Source: Brassica napus
Lineage: Eukaryota > Streptophyta > Magnoliopsida > Brassicales > Brassicaceae
NCBI RefSeq assembly: GCF_020379485.1
Contig: NW_026016666.1
Span: forward strand, 1 to 64,000
Direction: 5' to 3'
DNA length: 64,000 nucleotides
A program made the translations under genes and the position numbers. The notes under the pieces were generated by a model. That model searched no databases. It saw nothing but the letters and a program-made list of their open reading frames with translations, and was not told the DNA's origin. Below, in pieces: positions 35,890 to 47,287 of the stretch (within the stretch, counting starts at the first letter, position 1; every line of letters begins with the position of its first letter).

Positions 35890-36375
35890 TCCGGTGAGGA
35901 GGGAATCTACTTGTGTTGTGTGTAAGTGAGAAAGAGATGAGAGAAAGAGAGAGCTGTAACGACTAGGAATCTTTATGTGAGACTGATAAGACCAAGGTGA
36001 CCAACCTCTCTTTATAAAATAAAGATATTTATTTTTTTGTTTAAAATATATAAAAGACGATTAATGCAGTTTGATTAGTCTAATAAGAATTACTGATTGG
36101 CTCTAATGAGTCAACGCATCGTTGTGATATGATGTTTAAGCAATGAATTTAATATTGCAGTAGTGGCCGAAAAGGAGGAAAATTAAAATGTAGTTGATTC
36201 TTTGACGTATAAAGAAAATTTATGTTTTAATTTATAAGCTGGATGATTATAATCAAACAAAAAAAGTATAAAGAGTTGAAGAAACATTTCTGATGTTGAT
36301 AGTCTTCTTCTTTGCATAATACGTCAATAAAACCAAGAATTGTCAAAGTCAAGCATTCACATTGTATTTGTCTAC

Positions 36376-36432
36376 CATTAATTATGCTACATGTTTTTTT
36401 TTTTGAAGAACATTAATTATGCTACATGTTTT
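36376..36432 (-). mobile_element. Tail-only retroposition scar (13-bp insert, 21-bp duplication)
   Basis: A 21-bp direct repeat beginning 'cattaattatgctacatg' at 36376 and 36411 flanks 'tttttttgaagaa', i.e. TTCTTCAAAAAAA on the minus strand. The long perfect duplication indicates target-primed insertion of little more than a tail. Confidence 0.65.
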
Positions 36433-36671
36433 AGGTTTATAAATTATTGCAAGAGCAAAAATATAAACACACAAATCAACTACAGTATTTCTCATTTTCT
36501 TTATTCTTATCTGATTTGCATAAATCTATATTTGCAATGACTTTCCATGTGATAAGTTTTTTTCTTTGCCAAATAAAAACCATCACACAATTACAGAAAC
36601 AAATCATTATATAACCGTAAACAAGGATGCAAGCTCTACACTGAAAGTAAATGAAACAGACAAGTGATGAT

Positions 36672-36712
36672 GTGAATTATCTTTTTTTTTTGGGTCAACA
36701 AGTGAATTATCT
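36672..36712 (-). mobile_element. Tail-only retroposition scar (19-bp insert)
   Basis: An 11-bp direct repeat 'gtgaattatct' at 36672-36682 and 36702-36712 flanks a T-run followed by 'gggtcaacaa', i.e. TTGACCC plus poly(A) on the minus strand. Confidence 0.6.
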
Positions 36713-37160
36713 ATGTGGCAATCTTTTATCTTTCCATCAGGAAAAAAATAATAATACATGTTTATATATTCACTGTTTACATTATATAATTGAGAAGAGC
36801 AGGCTAAAGAGAAAATTGTGATTTTACAAAAGGCCCAGCACAACACTCTAATTAAGTCCAGATTAACCCAATAACCAAAAGCGAATCAGAATAATGTGTG
36901 GGTTTTAACTTTTAACCGAAACTCTTACCCAGGTAATTTACGTAACTTGAGTCTTCTGAACCGGTACATGAAGATTTTAGTTTGCCAAATACAGTCCAAG
37001 TTTCTACCAAATCCCGGTTTATCTATTCACATTGCTTGCTTCTAAAACCATAAACCCTTAAAGTCGCGGTTAGGGTTCTGTATTTGCTTTCGTTCTATTT
37101 TAAAGGTGTGTCCTTTTCTACGACAAAGCAAAACTCGCGGCTTTATGTGTGTTTTCACCA

Positions 37161-37593
37161 ATGGGTAGTAGTAACAAGAAGAGAACCAACACTGATTTAT
37201 CGGAGTATGTAGAGAATAAGAAGAAGAAGAAGAAACCAAAGATGAATGCTGACTATACTTCTTCCTCTTTACCCAAGCTTCCTCAAGTGATGACAGTGTA
37301 CTTAAACTTAGCTCAAGCACTAGTGAATCCAAGCACTGCAGAGAGTAGCCAACAGCTTCTACAGCGGATACAGGGTGGGTATCATCCATAAGAAGATCTT
37401 CAAGAAGTCTCAGATAAAGGTGGATTTTCTTGAGGAAGTGTTTAGAAGGAGGGCGTGGATCGCACACAAGCTGTTTGGGTTTCTTGTGGAGAAGAGTTTG
37501 AATCCTAATGTTGAGTTTCGTAGAGTGGAAGCTCTTGAGTTGATCTCTGAAGGTTTGAGGTCGTTGGTTATTAATATGATGTTTGAATTGTAA
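37161..37593 (+). pseudogene. Collapsed remnant of a POL5 / DNA polymerase V-like gene
   Basis: Starts MGSSNKKRTNTDLSEY, passes a Lys-rich stretch (KKKKKKPKM) and a segment VMTVYLNLAQALVNPSTAES, then shifts frame near 37371 into IIHKKIFKKSQ, FRRRAWIAHKLFGFLVEKS and FRRVEALELISEGLRSLV, ending at 37593. The end resembles the C-terminus of the POL5/Myb-binding-protein-1A-like nucleolar family as recalled (At5g64420, expected between OPT4 and the PB1 gene). That family is over 1,000 residues long. Here only head and tail pieces (about 145 codons) remain, so a very large internal deletion plus a frameshift is inferred. Family assignment rests on memory and position. Confidence 0.55.
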
Positions 37594-38534
37594 GGTTGAG
37601 TTTCGTAATGATGTTTTTATTTTGGAAATATGTAAAATTAAATGTTTTTTAATTTGTGTGCTCGACTCTAAAACGATAATTAAAATGAAACGGATGGAGT
37701 AAATGTTAGGGATCGCAGTGTTGCTTCTCATACAGTCATACCATGCTCCAAGAGCGATCATGAAGTCTTTTTTTTTTCATTTTTCGCCTAACTAGCAAAC
37801 GAATCTTGGGATGCGGCAAATGTAGTTGTTGGGTGTGTACTGGTGTGATGGTCTTACTCTCTCTGATTATGACAGGAAACCAAAGACATGAATGACACAT
37901 GTTTTGGAAATTATGCATTCAATGATATGATTATGATACAATAATGGTTGTCGTTTTGTTAAAGAATTTTTGGAGCTAATGGGTTGACAACAATGGCGAT
38001 GAGTTAGTGAAGCTGTCTCTTTCTCTCCAAAGTTCAAACCTATATAACATCCTTTCACACAACACCTGTCCCTAAGTAAGGTTTAATAGTTTTATTTCCG
38101 TGTGGTACCATCCATGAAATTTATCTACTAAAAAACCAATCAAACGAGATAACTTTTAAAAATCGTTTTTCTCTAGTTCAATTATTGAGTTTTAGATGTT
38201 GATCTTCCACAAAATATGATTCATTTTTAGTATCAGTTCTCATGTAGAGCCGATATGTTTTATATTGAATTTACAAGTCCATCCGAACAATACGTAATAA
38301 TCTTGTTGACATATAGGCAAAAAGAAAAGAAAAAGTGCATGCACAAGAGACAAGGTTCATGAAAATAAGACAAGAAGTTATAGAAATTGCGGAATCAAGA
38401 ACATTATAAAGAAGTAGATTAAAACAAAAAGTAAATATTATTTATGAGACATTCAAATACCAAAGTAATCTCAATTACACTATTATATGATGATGAAACT
38501 TGAAATGGTTTTAAACAATAATCTGATTACCTCA

Positions 38535-39956
38535 TCACACTGCAGAATCTGAACTCTGTGATGAAACTTTGGGTGACATGTTCATAACAACAGGCTTACC
38601 GTCTGGTCCGGTTCTCACTTCGCTCATACCATTCACAGGTAAACCAACTCCTCCATGGTACTGTGGAGGTGGTGCCTCCGTGTAGTAAACTTGTTTCCCC
38701 ATTCCTCCAGCGTAATTCACCTGAGTATACGCCGTTGTATCTGGCACTCCCACCACTTGCCGTGGCGGTGGAACCGCAGAGTACTGCGGTTGAGGAGGAG
38801 GACCTGAGGTAAAAGGCGGAGGAGGTTGCTGTTGCTGTTGTGGTGGTGCCCTTGCTCCTACTTGTGGTTGAGCCACGTTGTAAGCAGGTTGGTGCTGTTC
38901 CCTGTAAGGGTAGTAGCCACTTTGGTTGCCTTGTCCTGGAGCTATTGGTCTCATGACGCTTTGAGGTTGTTGTGGCGCGTGGTATACAGTTCCCGGATGT
39001 GGAGTCAGAGTTGGAGCCGGGGCTGGAACCATGTATACCGGCTGCTCCGGTAATCCCATTCCCGGAGCGGTTGTTGGATACACGCCTCCTGGATTACAGT
39101 GGTTTCCTTGCCAGAAGTTCATCGGAGGCGCTTGTGTACTGTTTTGTGGAACCGTCGTATGCGGCGGCGGTGCGTACGGCGGAGAGAAGATTAAACCGTC
39201 TTCACTCTTCCTTCTATAAACAGCTTCTTGTTGCTGAAGTAACTGTTCTTGATCCCTAACTTGCATCCTCTGAAACTCAAGCATTTGATTTTGCATCTCC
39301 GCCGCGTGATCCGGTTGAACCACCGGCGTATGAGGCTCGAGCACCACCGGTGCCGCCGGTGGCGGCGGCGGAGCTACAACTTTCTCCGTCTCAAACAAAA
39401 AATCCGCACTATTCAACGGACCGGTTACGGTTTTCTCCGGTTCAGACCGGTTACGAACCGTATTCAACGCCTCAACGAACCGATCACGATCCGAGTGACT
39501 AGACCCCTCCGATCCAAACCCACCGGAAGAAACCGGGAAGAGGAACAAACGCATCCTCGCCGGTTTAGACGACACACGAAGCAAGCGATCGTACTCATGC
39601 ATCATGTGCTCAAGATCATCATCGTTAGTAACGGAGATCAACGCGTCAAGATCCTCTCCCGGAAGCTGATACTTAAACAAAACATCTCCAACGCCGCCGC
39701 ACACGGCGGAGAGCTTGGAGGCCAAGACGGGGAATCTGATCCCGCGATCTACGGAGAGAATCTTGGTCTCTCCGTTAACGTAAGTAAGCTGGTTATCGTG
39801 AGGACGTGGCTGAATCTTGCCGCCGTAGCTGCACATGAACCTCACTTTGTAGCTCTGGTGGTTGTGATCATCCCATGGCGGAGGGTTATCGAAATCGATC
39901 TCGCGAGGAGATGAGTCGGTTGAGTCGGGATAGGAGTTGTAAGAGAGTTTCTCCAT
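38535..39956 (-). CDS. PB1-domain protein with Pro/Gln-rich tail
   Basis: Intronless, 473 aa. PB1 (octicosapeptide/Phox/Bem1p) domain at about 36-126: YKVRFMCSYGGKIQPRP opening strand, and an OPCA acidic motif at about 96-120 (YQLPGEDLDALISVTNDDDL). This makes it at least type I. Beyond 190 the chain is low-complexity, rich in Pro, Gln and Gly (MQNQMLEFQRMQVRDQEQLLQ, then PPQQQQQPPPP), likely disordered and able to oligomerise or partner with other PB1 proteins. By position it corresponds to At5g64430. Function beyond protein-protein interaction is not known from sequence. Start codon is the first Met of the ORF (MEKLSYNSYPD), matching the usual start of this group. Confidence 0.9.
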   Translation of the reverse strand: MEKLSYNSYPDSTDSSPREIDFDNPPPWDDHNHQSYKVRFMCSYGGKIQPRPHDNQLTYVNGETKILSVDRGIRFPVLASKLSAVCGGVGDVLFKYQLPGEDLDALISVTNDDDLEHMMHEYDRLLRVSSKPARMRLFLFPVSSGGFGSEGSSHSDRDRFVEALNTVRNRSEPEKTVTGPLNSADFLFETEKVVAPPPPPAAPVVLEPHTPVVQPDHAAEMQNQMLEFQRMQVRDQEQLLQQQEAVYRRKSEDGLIFSPPYAPPPHTTVPQNSTQAPPMNFWQGNHCNPGGVYPTTAPGMGLPEQPVYMVPAPAPTLTPHPGTVYHAPQQPQSVMRPIAPGQGNQSGYYPYREQHQPAYNVAQPQVGARAPPQQQQQPPPPFTSGPPPQPQYSAVPPPRQVVGVPDTTAYTQVNYAGGMGKQVYYTEAPPPQYHGGVGLPVNGMSEVRTGPDGKPVVMNMSPKVSSQSSDSAV

Positions 39957-39959
39957 CTA

Positions 39960-41770
39960 TTAGTTAAAAGTGTGTTCTGTCTTAAAATGATTTTTGTTAT
40001 GGTTTTTGTTATATGATGGGTGAAACGGTGGTGGTGGTGGTGGAGTTGGAAAATGATAACATGATAGGACGTTGTGGTACGTGAACTTATTGCTCTATTA
40101 CACGTGGTTTGTCAGAGTTTATGAGTTTAAGGAGTTGATGTGTGACTGTCTTGTGACGTTACTCATGGATTAATATGACTTTTTGGAACTCTATGCTGGG
40201 GTCCAGCTAACTAGTGTGTTTGATATTTCTACGCTGAAGAAGACCAGCTTTTCTTTTCAATAAAGAAGTTAATCACTACGTTGTATTTTATAAGCAAGTA
40301 CTAAGTACGTACTATTTTAAGGTTTAATATTCTAAGTCATAAAGTAAGATTTGTAGAAGAAGATATGAAAAAATCTAAATAATTAGGTCATTGTCCTTGA
40401 TCTTTATCCCCATCAGTCTTAGTTTTATTTTGTTAACAAGTACTACTAAGTTATTGGGTTCTTTTTTTTTGGGTGAGTTAAAGTTTAGTTGAATTAGTTC
40501 TGTTTTTATATGGTTTATAGTTATCAGATTTTTATTCCCTTGATTTCAAATAAAAGAAACAGATTTAATTAAAAATAATTAACAAGAAAGATTGAAAATA
40601 CTAAACCAAATCTTGTATCCTTAAAACTGATCTTTTTATTTCTTGCCATCGAAAATATAATTGTAAAAGGGCCTAACACTCATCTTTTGTTTACTGATCT
40701 ATGCATATCAATGGGGGATAAACTTTATACCTACCTAACAAAAGAAGATATTAACATTGTCACTGTGTATTCACCTTCTTACTTTCTTATTATACCATAT
40801 ATTGCCAACTTGCACCTTGTTATAAAAGTGGTTAAACTGTTGTAATTATTCTAACTTATATCAGACGTATCTCACCAGCATGCTGGATGTTATCATGATG
40901 GTATACATGATTTCTTTTATCTTTGAAGTAGCTTAGTTTTTCCTTATAAACAGCATGGTCACAATCAAATGCAAAACATGTGTGAGAGAGTAATAATTAG
41001 GCCTTCTTCCAAGATTATGTACACTATTCATGTGAATACAATGTTGATATTTTAAAGTCAAAATCATTGTAGTTGGTCAAAAAAGAAGAAGTCAAAATTA
41101 TTGTTTTAATATATTTTTGCATCCTATCACCAATGACTTCTTTAAATTAGAATATCCATCTGATACATGGGCTTAATAGTCGTAAATGATGTTGCTCGAT
41201 CAAGTCGTGTCTCGTGATCTTTGGTTGATTATGTCAACCAACAATATTATGGCAAATTTTCTTATAGCGTAACAACCAATTAATTTTCCATCCAAGAACT
41301 TTGCATTTCACTATTGATATACAACATAGTCGCACTATTTGATTCTTCTAGATAGCTGAACATGCTTATGACTTATGAGCTCTGAATAAGTAAAAATCAC
41401 AGTTGGTTATGTAGTAGAAATGTGAAAACAATAATTAGGGGAAGAAAATAGAATTTTACACAATAAAGGGGACCGTTATGTCAATTTGAGAATATCGTTA
41501 GACTTGTTCAGCATTTCGAGACAAAATCAATATACAAATCTAGTACAAGCAACCATTCAAGTTTCCAACAAACTTCACCGGTCATCCGCACGGCCTCTTC
41601 AAATCTGTGTCAGCTTCATTAACTAATCACCGCCAAATCAGATCAACCTTCTCAGGTTCTTCTTTGACTTTTGCAATCTATATATATCTTCCATGGCCAT
41701 TGTTCTGATTCTGGTCTCTGAATCTTCTGACGTGTGATCTAACGTCTTAATTTATTTCTTGTCTGATAAG
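39960..41770. other. Divergent promoter region, PB1 gene / FAAH
   Basis: 1.8 kb between oppositely directed genes, holding both promoters. It includes a (GGT)n purine-pyrimidine tract just upstream of the PB1 gene (40020-40045) and the scar at 41055-41104. Nothing else was recognised. Confidence 0.5.
41055..41104 (+). mobile_element. Tail-only retroposition scar (18-bp insert)
   Basis: Direct repeats 'aagtcaaaatcattgt' (41055-41070) and 'aagtcaaaattattgt' (41089-41104), one mismatch in 16, flank 'agttggtcaaaaaagaag'. Slightly diverged, so older than the perfect ones. Confidence 0.5.
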
Positions 41771-44700
41771 ATGGGTAAGTTTAAGGTCATGAAACCGGTG
41801 AACGAGGTTGATGTCTCTTGTGTCAAATATAAAGAAGAAGACATCAAAGGTTCGTTAATATTATAATGCTGATCTGGTTCTATACGTTACACGAGTTTCA
41901 GACACATGTCTTAACATGGTTTTTTGTAACGTCGCAGCCCCTCATTTGACTGGCTTCTTGTTCAAGTTGTTTGTTAAGATGCTTGAAGCACCACTTATAG
42001 GCTCATTGATTGTAGAGACATTGAAGAAGAACAATGGCATGACCCAGGTCTGTTTTTTTTATCAGACTCACTTTATGATAACTGAATAGTTACACATGTG
42101 CTTTTTCCTTGTTGCGACTTGCAGATTTTTCGCAACACAGTGATACCAGAAGAGCCCATGTTTAGACCTGTGTTCCCATCTCAAAGTATATTCTTATCTT
42201 ACAAGTGGTTTTATCATTCATATGTTGTATACTTACACATGACTTGTTCTGAGATTTTGGGGGCTATATACAACTTAGCAATGATTTATATTTAAAAAAT
42301 TTATACAAATTTGAAGGTTTATATATATGTAACTTAAAAAAAAAAACTTTGGAGGCTATAGGCTAATGCTTCACTAGCTTATGTTCAAGACAGGCTCTGT
42401 ACTTACATGGAAAACTCTGTAATCATTACATAAACTTATCATTGTTTGAACTTAGAACCGGAGGTTGATGTTGTCCTTGTTGGAGAAGATGAAAGCCCTC
42501 TAAACAGATTAGAAACAGCCTTGAAGTGTCTTCCTCAGTATGATCCTTCTCTTAGCTTCCAAGCAGATTCAGGCTCATCCTTTCGTTACTGGAAGATACG
42601 TGATTACGCTTATGCTTATAGATCTAAGCTAACAACTCCATCTGTGGTTAGTCATCTTAATTTTCAAAAAAAATTACTGTTTTTATTTTGGTGCATATCA
42701 AAAAGCCTTGTTGCTGATTTGCTAGGTAGCAGAACAAATAATCTCAATCATAGAGGAGTTTAAGTATGACAAGTCTCCAACACCGTTTTTGATTAGCTTT
42801 GATGCTAATGAAGTCAGAAAGCAAGCTGAAGCTTCTACACATAGGTTTGAACAAGGTAATGTTGCAGACTAAGAGATCTATTTATTCTGGTATGTGTATT
42901 AATCATGTTGAATGTGAGTTGTGTAGGACATCCAATATCCATTTTAGATGGAGTTTTTATAACAATCAAGGATGATATTGACTGTTTACCGCATACCACA
43001 ACGGGTAAGTAGTGTCATTCTTATGTTTCATTTAAAAGACTTAAAGATATAAGAGACCTTTTATAGGAATTTTGCATCTATAGGTGGAACAACATGGCTA
43101 CATGAAGAGCGTTCTGTAGAGAAGGACTCAGTGGTTGTTTCAAGACTTCGAAGTTGTGGTGCAATCTTACTTGGGAAGGCTAATATGCATGAGTTAGGAA
43201 TGGGGACTTCAGGGAACAATTCAAATTATGGGTAAGCAACACAGCACAGAACACAAATCTTACTTGTAAACTGTTTTGTTACTTCAGTGTGTTTCTTGCA
43301 GAACAACAAGAAACCCACATGCACCTGAAAGGTACACAGGCGGATCTTCTTCAGGTTCAGCAGCTATTGTAGCCTCTGGACTATGTCCAGCTGCTTTAGG
43401 AACAGATGGTGGAGGTATCATCAAAGTTATCTTGATTTTGTTTGATCTTTCGTTGTATGCTTTACTTGTGTCTGGAAATGCAGGTTCTGTTCGCATCCCT
43501 GCATCACTCTGTGGTGTAACTGGACTGAAAACAACATATGGTCGGACAGATATGACGGGGTAAGAGTTAAGAGAATCAAGATACTGAAACAGAACAACCA
43601 TCTGAACTTATGTGTATGGTTTGTCATATCTACAGGTCACTATGTGCAGGTGGAACAGTGGAAGTTGTTAGTCCACTTGCTTCATCCCTAGAAGATACTC
43701 TATTGGTGTAAGTTTTTTTTTTCTTTCTTGACCCTAGGATTAGTCTAGTGAATGACCATATTGTTTCAATCTTTAAATCTTTGTAAAGCAGTCAACAATA
43801 GTGAGTGGAGGTGCAACACAAAAGTAAAACTATTCAAAGCAAAACACACATGTACCACCATTTCAGATGTTCGATTTTTGGATTAAACCTGGATTTTTTT
43901 TGGCTAATCTGCCTTTGTGTGTTACTCAGGTATGCAGTGATATTGGGCTCTTCATCTGCAGATAGACTTAACTTGAACCCGGTACGTTGTGTTCCTATGT
44001 AATCAACTGAACATGGCTAGTATTCTTGCAATGTGTTCCTTATGACTTGGTGTTTGAAATTATTCTGCAGACACCACCATGTCTTCCCAAGTTATTATCT
44101 CACAATGGAGGCAATGCTATTGGATCTCTAAGGCTAGGGAAATATACAACGGTGAGTTTTTGATTCAGAGTGAATATTTAGAAAATCTTCCAAATATTTC
44201 TAATTGTTTAGTCTATTATTTTTCTCGGGCATTCAAAGACTAAACGTGCATTATCATAGCTTCCGATACATCAGTTTTCTGTCCATGATAGTTTAACTGA
44301 GTTGGATTTTGCTACTTCAGTTGTATATAGTGCATTGTTTTTTTATTTAATGCAGTGGTTTAATGATGTTCATTCAAGTGACATCTCTGACAAATGTGAA
44401 GATATTCTTAAGCTCTTATCGAACAATCATGGTTGCCAAGTAAGCTGATCATTTGAATAAGGTTTATCTATCAATAATATAGTTTCATCTAAAACCTCTA
44501 TATGGTGTACTATTGCAGGTAGTGGAAATAGTGGTTCCTGAACTGGAAGAAATGCGTGCAGCTCATGTTGTGTCGATTGGGTCTGCAACACTGTGTTCTC
44601 TTACTCCTTACTGTGAGGCTGGGTATGTCTTTAAGCTTTTGTTCTTATATCAGTAGCTTTGGTCTAAATCATTCTCTTCATTGTCTTATGTTTCAGGAAA

Positions 44701-45636
44701 AATCCAAAGTTATCTTATGATACTCGTACTAGCTTTGCGATCTTCAAGTCATTCTCTGCTTCAGACTATATTGCTGCTCAGTGTCTTAGGTAAATTAAGT
44801 TTTATACAACCATTCTCTCTATAGTGGATGCTTGCTTGTATAAACTTCTTTGTTACAGGAGAAGGTTGATGGAGTATCACTTGGATATTTTCAAAAACGT
44901 TGATGTTATTGTGACGCCTACATGTGGGTACGTAAAAATATTCCATGCAACACAACATTTGCTTCCAAATGTCTTCAGATACGTTACTTCTATATGAATT
45001 CTGGAGTCATGTTGTTTTGTACAAACAGTATGACGGCTCCTTTGATACCCCCTGAGGCTGTGAAAAATGGAGAAACCAATTTTCAAGTGGCAGGTTTGTC
45101 AGACAAAATACTTAAACTTCTTCACTTTTGGTGTTACTTTCTCTGTCTTATTCAGGTGTATAAGAGTTTACAACTTCTGATATGAAGATTGCTTCTCATT
45201 TTTTTTTTCAGCTTATCTAATGCGGTTTGTTGTAGCTGCAAATCTCCTGGGCTTCCCTGCCATATCTGTCCCTGTAAGCAATGTTTTTATAGTAGTACAC
45301 TTGGACCTATCATGTTTTCATTCTTGCAATAATCATTTTATCTTTACAACTAAACTCACGTGACAACAAAAACGTAGGTTGGGTATGATAAGGAAGGGAT
45401 GCCAATAGGATTACAAATAATGGGAAGACCTTGGGCTGAAGCTACCGTCCTTGCTTTAGCTGCTGCTGTTGAGGTACACACACTCTCTCTCTTTCCCCTT
45501 CTCTCTGTAATGGTCACTAAAACGGGGTCTTGTATATATTGTGGTGTATATCACTCAGGAGCTGGCTCCAGTTACCAAGAAACCTGCTATTTTTCACGAT
45601 GTTCTCAATACCAACAGAATCCATAAGGAAAAGTGA
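41771..45636 (+). CDS. FAAH: Fatty acid amide hydrolase (N-acylethanolamine hydrolase), 20 exons
   Basis: Amidase-signature serine hydrolase that cleaves N-acylethanolamines to fatty acid and ethanolamine, membrane-associated. Exons: 41771-41849, 41938-42047, 42125-42185, 42456-42646, 42726-42855, 42927-43004, 43084-43231, 43302-43414, 43484-43559, 43636-43707, 43930-43981, 44071-44151, 44356-44439, 44519-44622, 44697-44789, 44859-44927, 45029-45093, 45212-45273, 45378-45473, 45559-45636. Every junction is GT-AG and phases close to 613 codons. Catalytic residues fall at K205 (TIKDDID), S281/S282 (GGSSSGSAA) and S305 (GTDGGGS), exactly where Arabidopsis FAAH has them. No frame breaks. By recalled order this is At5g64440. 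Intron 3 contains a dispersed repeat. Confidence 0.96.
42346..42399 (+). repeat. Dispersed repeat in FAAH intron 3
   Basis: 'ggctataggctaatgcttca' and following bases to 'caggctctg' are closely similar to the reverse complement of 63453-63512 (gctataggctaatatttcac ... ccagctctgc). A partial extra copy of the 'ggggctata' phrase lies near 42260. It is probably a piece of an interspersed element with no visible ends. Confidence 0.55.
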
Positions 45637-46129
45637 AAAGGCAAAGAGTTTCTCTCTGAATGGGATATTTGTCTGTGGTTACATTTTGATTAATTGTGTT
45701 TATTTTTCAGGTTAAACATGATATATTTTATAAGATAAGTGGGGGTGTTCTTGTATTTACCTCGTACATTGACTATGACTCATTATTATAAATCTCAGTT
45801 ATACAAGTGTGAATAAATGTTGCATCTCTAAGAAGATACCAGAAGGCACCATTTTTACCTTTTAACATTATCATCCATGAATTATCACTTGAAGTCTCAG
45901 TTAAGCAAAGATAAATCAAGTTTGTCACGAATTATCTTTAAGACTAATATGAAGAGTGGCATACAAGATGAATATACAACAATGTAACAGAACCAATCAT
46001 TCACCTTTGGTGTTATTCTCTGCAACAGCATCACTATGAAGATCAAAATCCCCTTTGAGATCTTTCCCGGATAATCAGTCACTGAAACTTCTGATCCCAA
46101 CATACTGCGCATTTAGACATGAAAAACAT

Positions 46130-47110
46130 TACACTATAGTGAATGCTCTGTTTCTAGCCTATGTTAGTCCAAATCTACATCGAAAGGTTTATGCTTTGAG
46201 TTGTTGTGAACTAGTCAGAACCAGTTCTTGACTTGTGTTAAGTTTGCTGAGTTGTAGCATTGGTAGGTTGTTTTGAAAATAGTCAAGAGTCTTGTGAGGA
46301 ACTTTAATTCATTGCAAATGTCATTAAAAAAAAGCTATCTTGGAGTATTTTGGGAATGCTCTGTTTTTGGCCAATGTTGGTTGTGAATCCCTTTGATCAA
46401 TCCCTTGCCATAAAAGCTATCTTGGAGTATTTGGGAATGTTCTGTTTCTTGCCTATGTTGATTGTGAATCTCTTTGATCAGCCATTGATGCTAAGACCTA
46501 GACAGCTTGATTTTTGGTTTGATCCCAGGAACAACGGAGTGAACAAAGAAGCAGATGCTCATCCTGCTATCTTGTTAGGGAAACAGGACGCAGTGTCTTT
46601 ATGGGGACAAGGTTTGAACATGCAAAATGACAGAATAACTCATTATAAGGGTAGTGTAAATCAATTTATATGGGGACAAGGTTTGAAGAAGGAAGCATGC
46701 AAAATGCAATTATTTTTTATAACTAAAATGCAATTACTTGCACTAAACGTACACTAAAAATGACAGAATAACTCATTTTTCATAATATTCCTTTTGTACA
46801 CATGTTTGATCATTATACGGGTAGTGTAAATCAATTTATTCTCAGCTCTTATTTAGATTTAGTTTGATGAAGAAATTGATTCTTATAAAAATAGAGAAGA
46901 ACAGAGAGCAATAGAAAATAAATAATTGGTGCTACATAGATTGATAAATAAATTGATCCTTTTCTACAACAATGAATCGATCCTTTCTAAAAGTAGTTTC
47001 AGAGAAAAGTGGAGGTTAATATAAAATAAATAATTGGTGCAAATTTATAGTTTGGTGAATATATTAATCCTTTCTAAAAATAGATCGAGAAAAGAGGAAA
47101 TCAATTTGAA
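46130..47110. repeat. Nested local duplications downstream of FAAH
   Basis: The phrase 'aaagctatcttggagtattt' plus about 50 more bases occurs at 46331 and 46413 (82 bp apart, roughly 85-90% alike), with a third partial copy at 46138. 'ggggacaaggtttgaa' occurs at about 46602 and 46672, 'gacagaataactcatt' at about 46628 and 46759, 'gggtagtgtaaatcaattta' at about 46649 and 46819, and 'ataaataattggtgc' at about 46917 and 47026. A 135-codon ORF running through it is a by-product of the repeats. Confidence 0.7.
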
Positions 47111-47162
47111 AAAAAAAAACCATTCGTCGCCTCAAATTCAGTTCAATTTTGACTTTCTTAAC

Positions 47163-47170
47163 ATCTATAT
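47163..47170 (+). promoter_or_regulatory. TATA box of the two-module secreted protein gene
   Basis: 'ctatataaacc' about 120 bp upstream of the start codon at 47288, followed by an A-rich leader. Confidence 0.5.
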
Positions 47171-47287
47171 AAACCAAGTTCTCCTAGAAAGCATATACAG
47201 AAGAAAAAAACCTCAAAAAAACAAAAAATAATATTAACAATAAGAATAAATATTTTCTTGTTTATATTAAGTATCTCCAAGGAAAAA

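Noticed and set aside
37042..37761. 239-codon minus-strand ORF
   Set aside because: Antisense to the POL5-like remnant; no family resemblance, whereas the plus strand gives recognisable segments.
38826..39914. Plus-strand ORFs opposite the PB1 gene (up to 221 codons)
   Set aside because: Shadows of a GC-rich, repeat-containing coding region.
46350..46757. 135-codon ORF downstream of FAAH
   Set aside because: Its sequence is generated by local duplications read in shifted frames; the repeated DNA is not repeated in the same reading frame.
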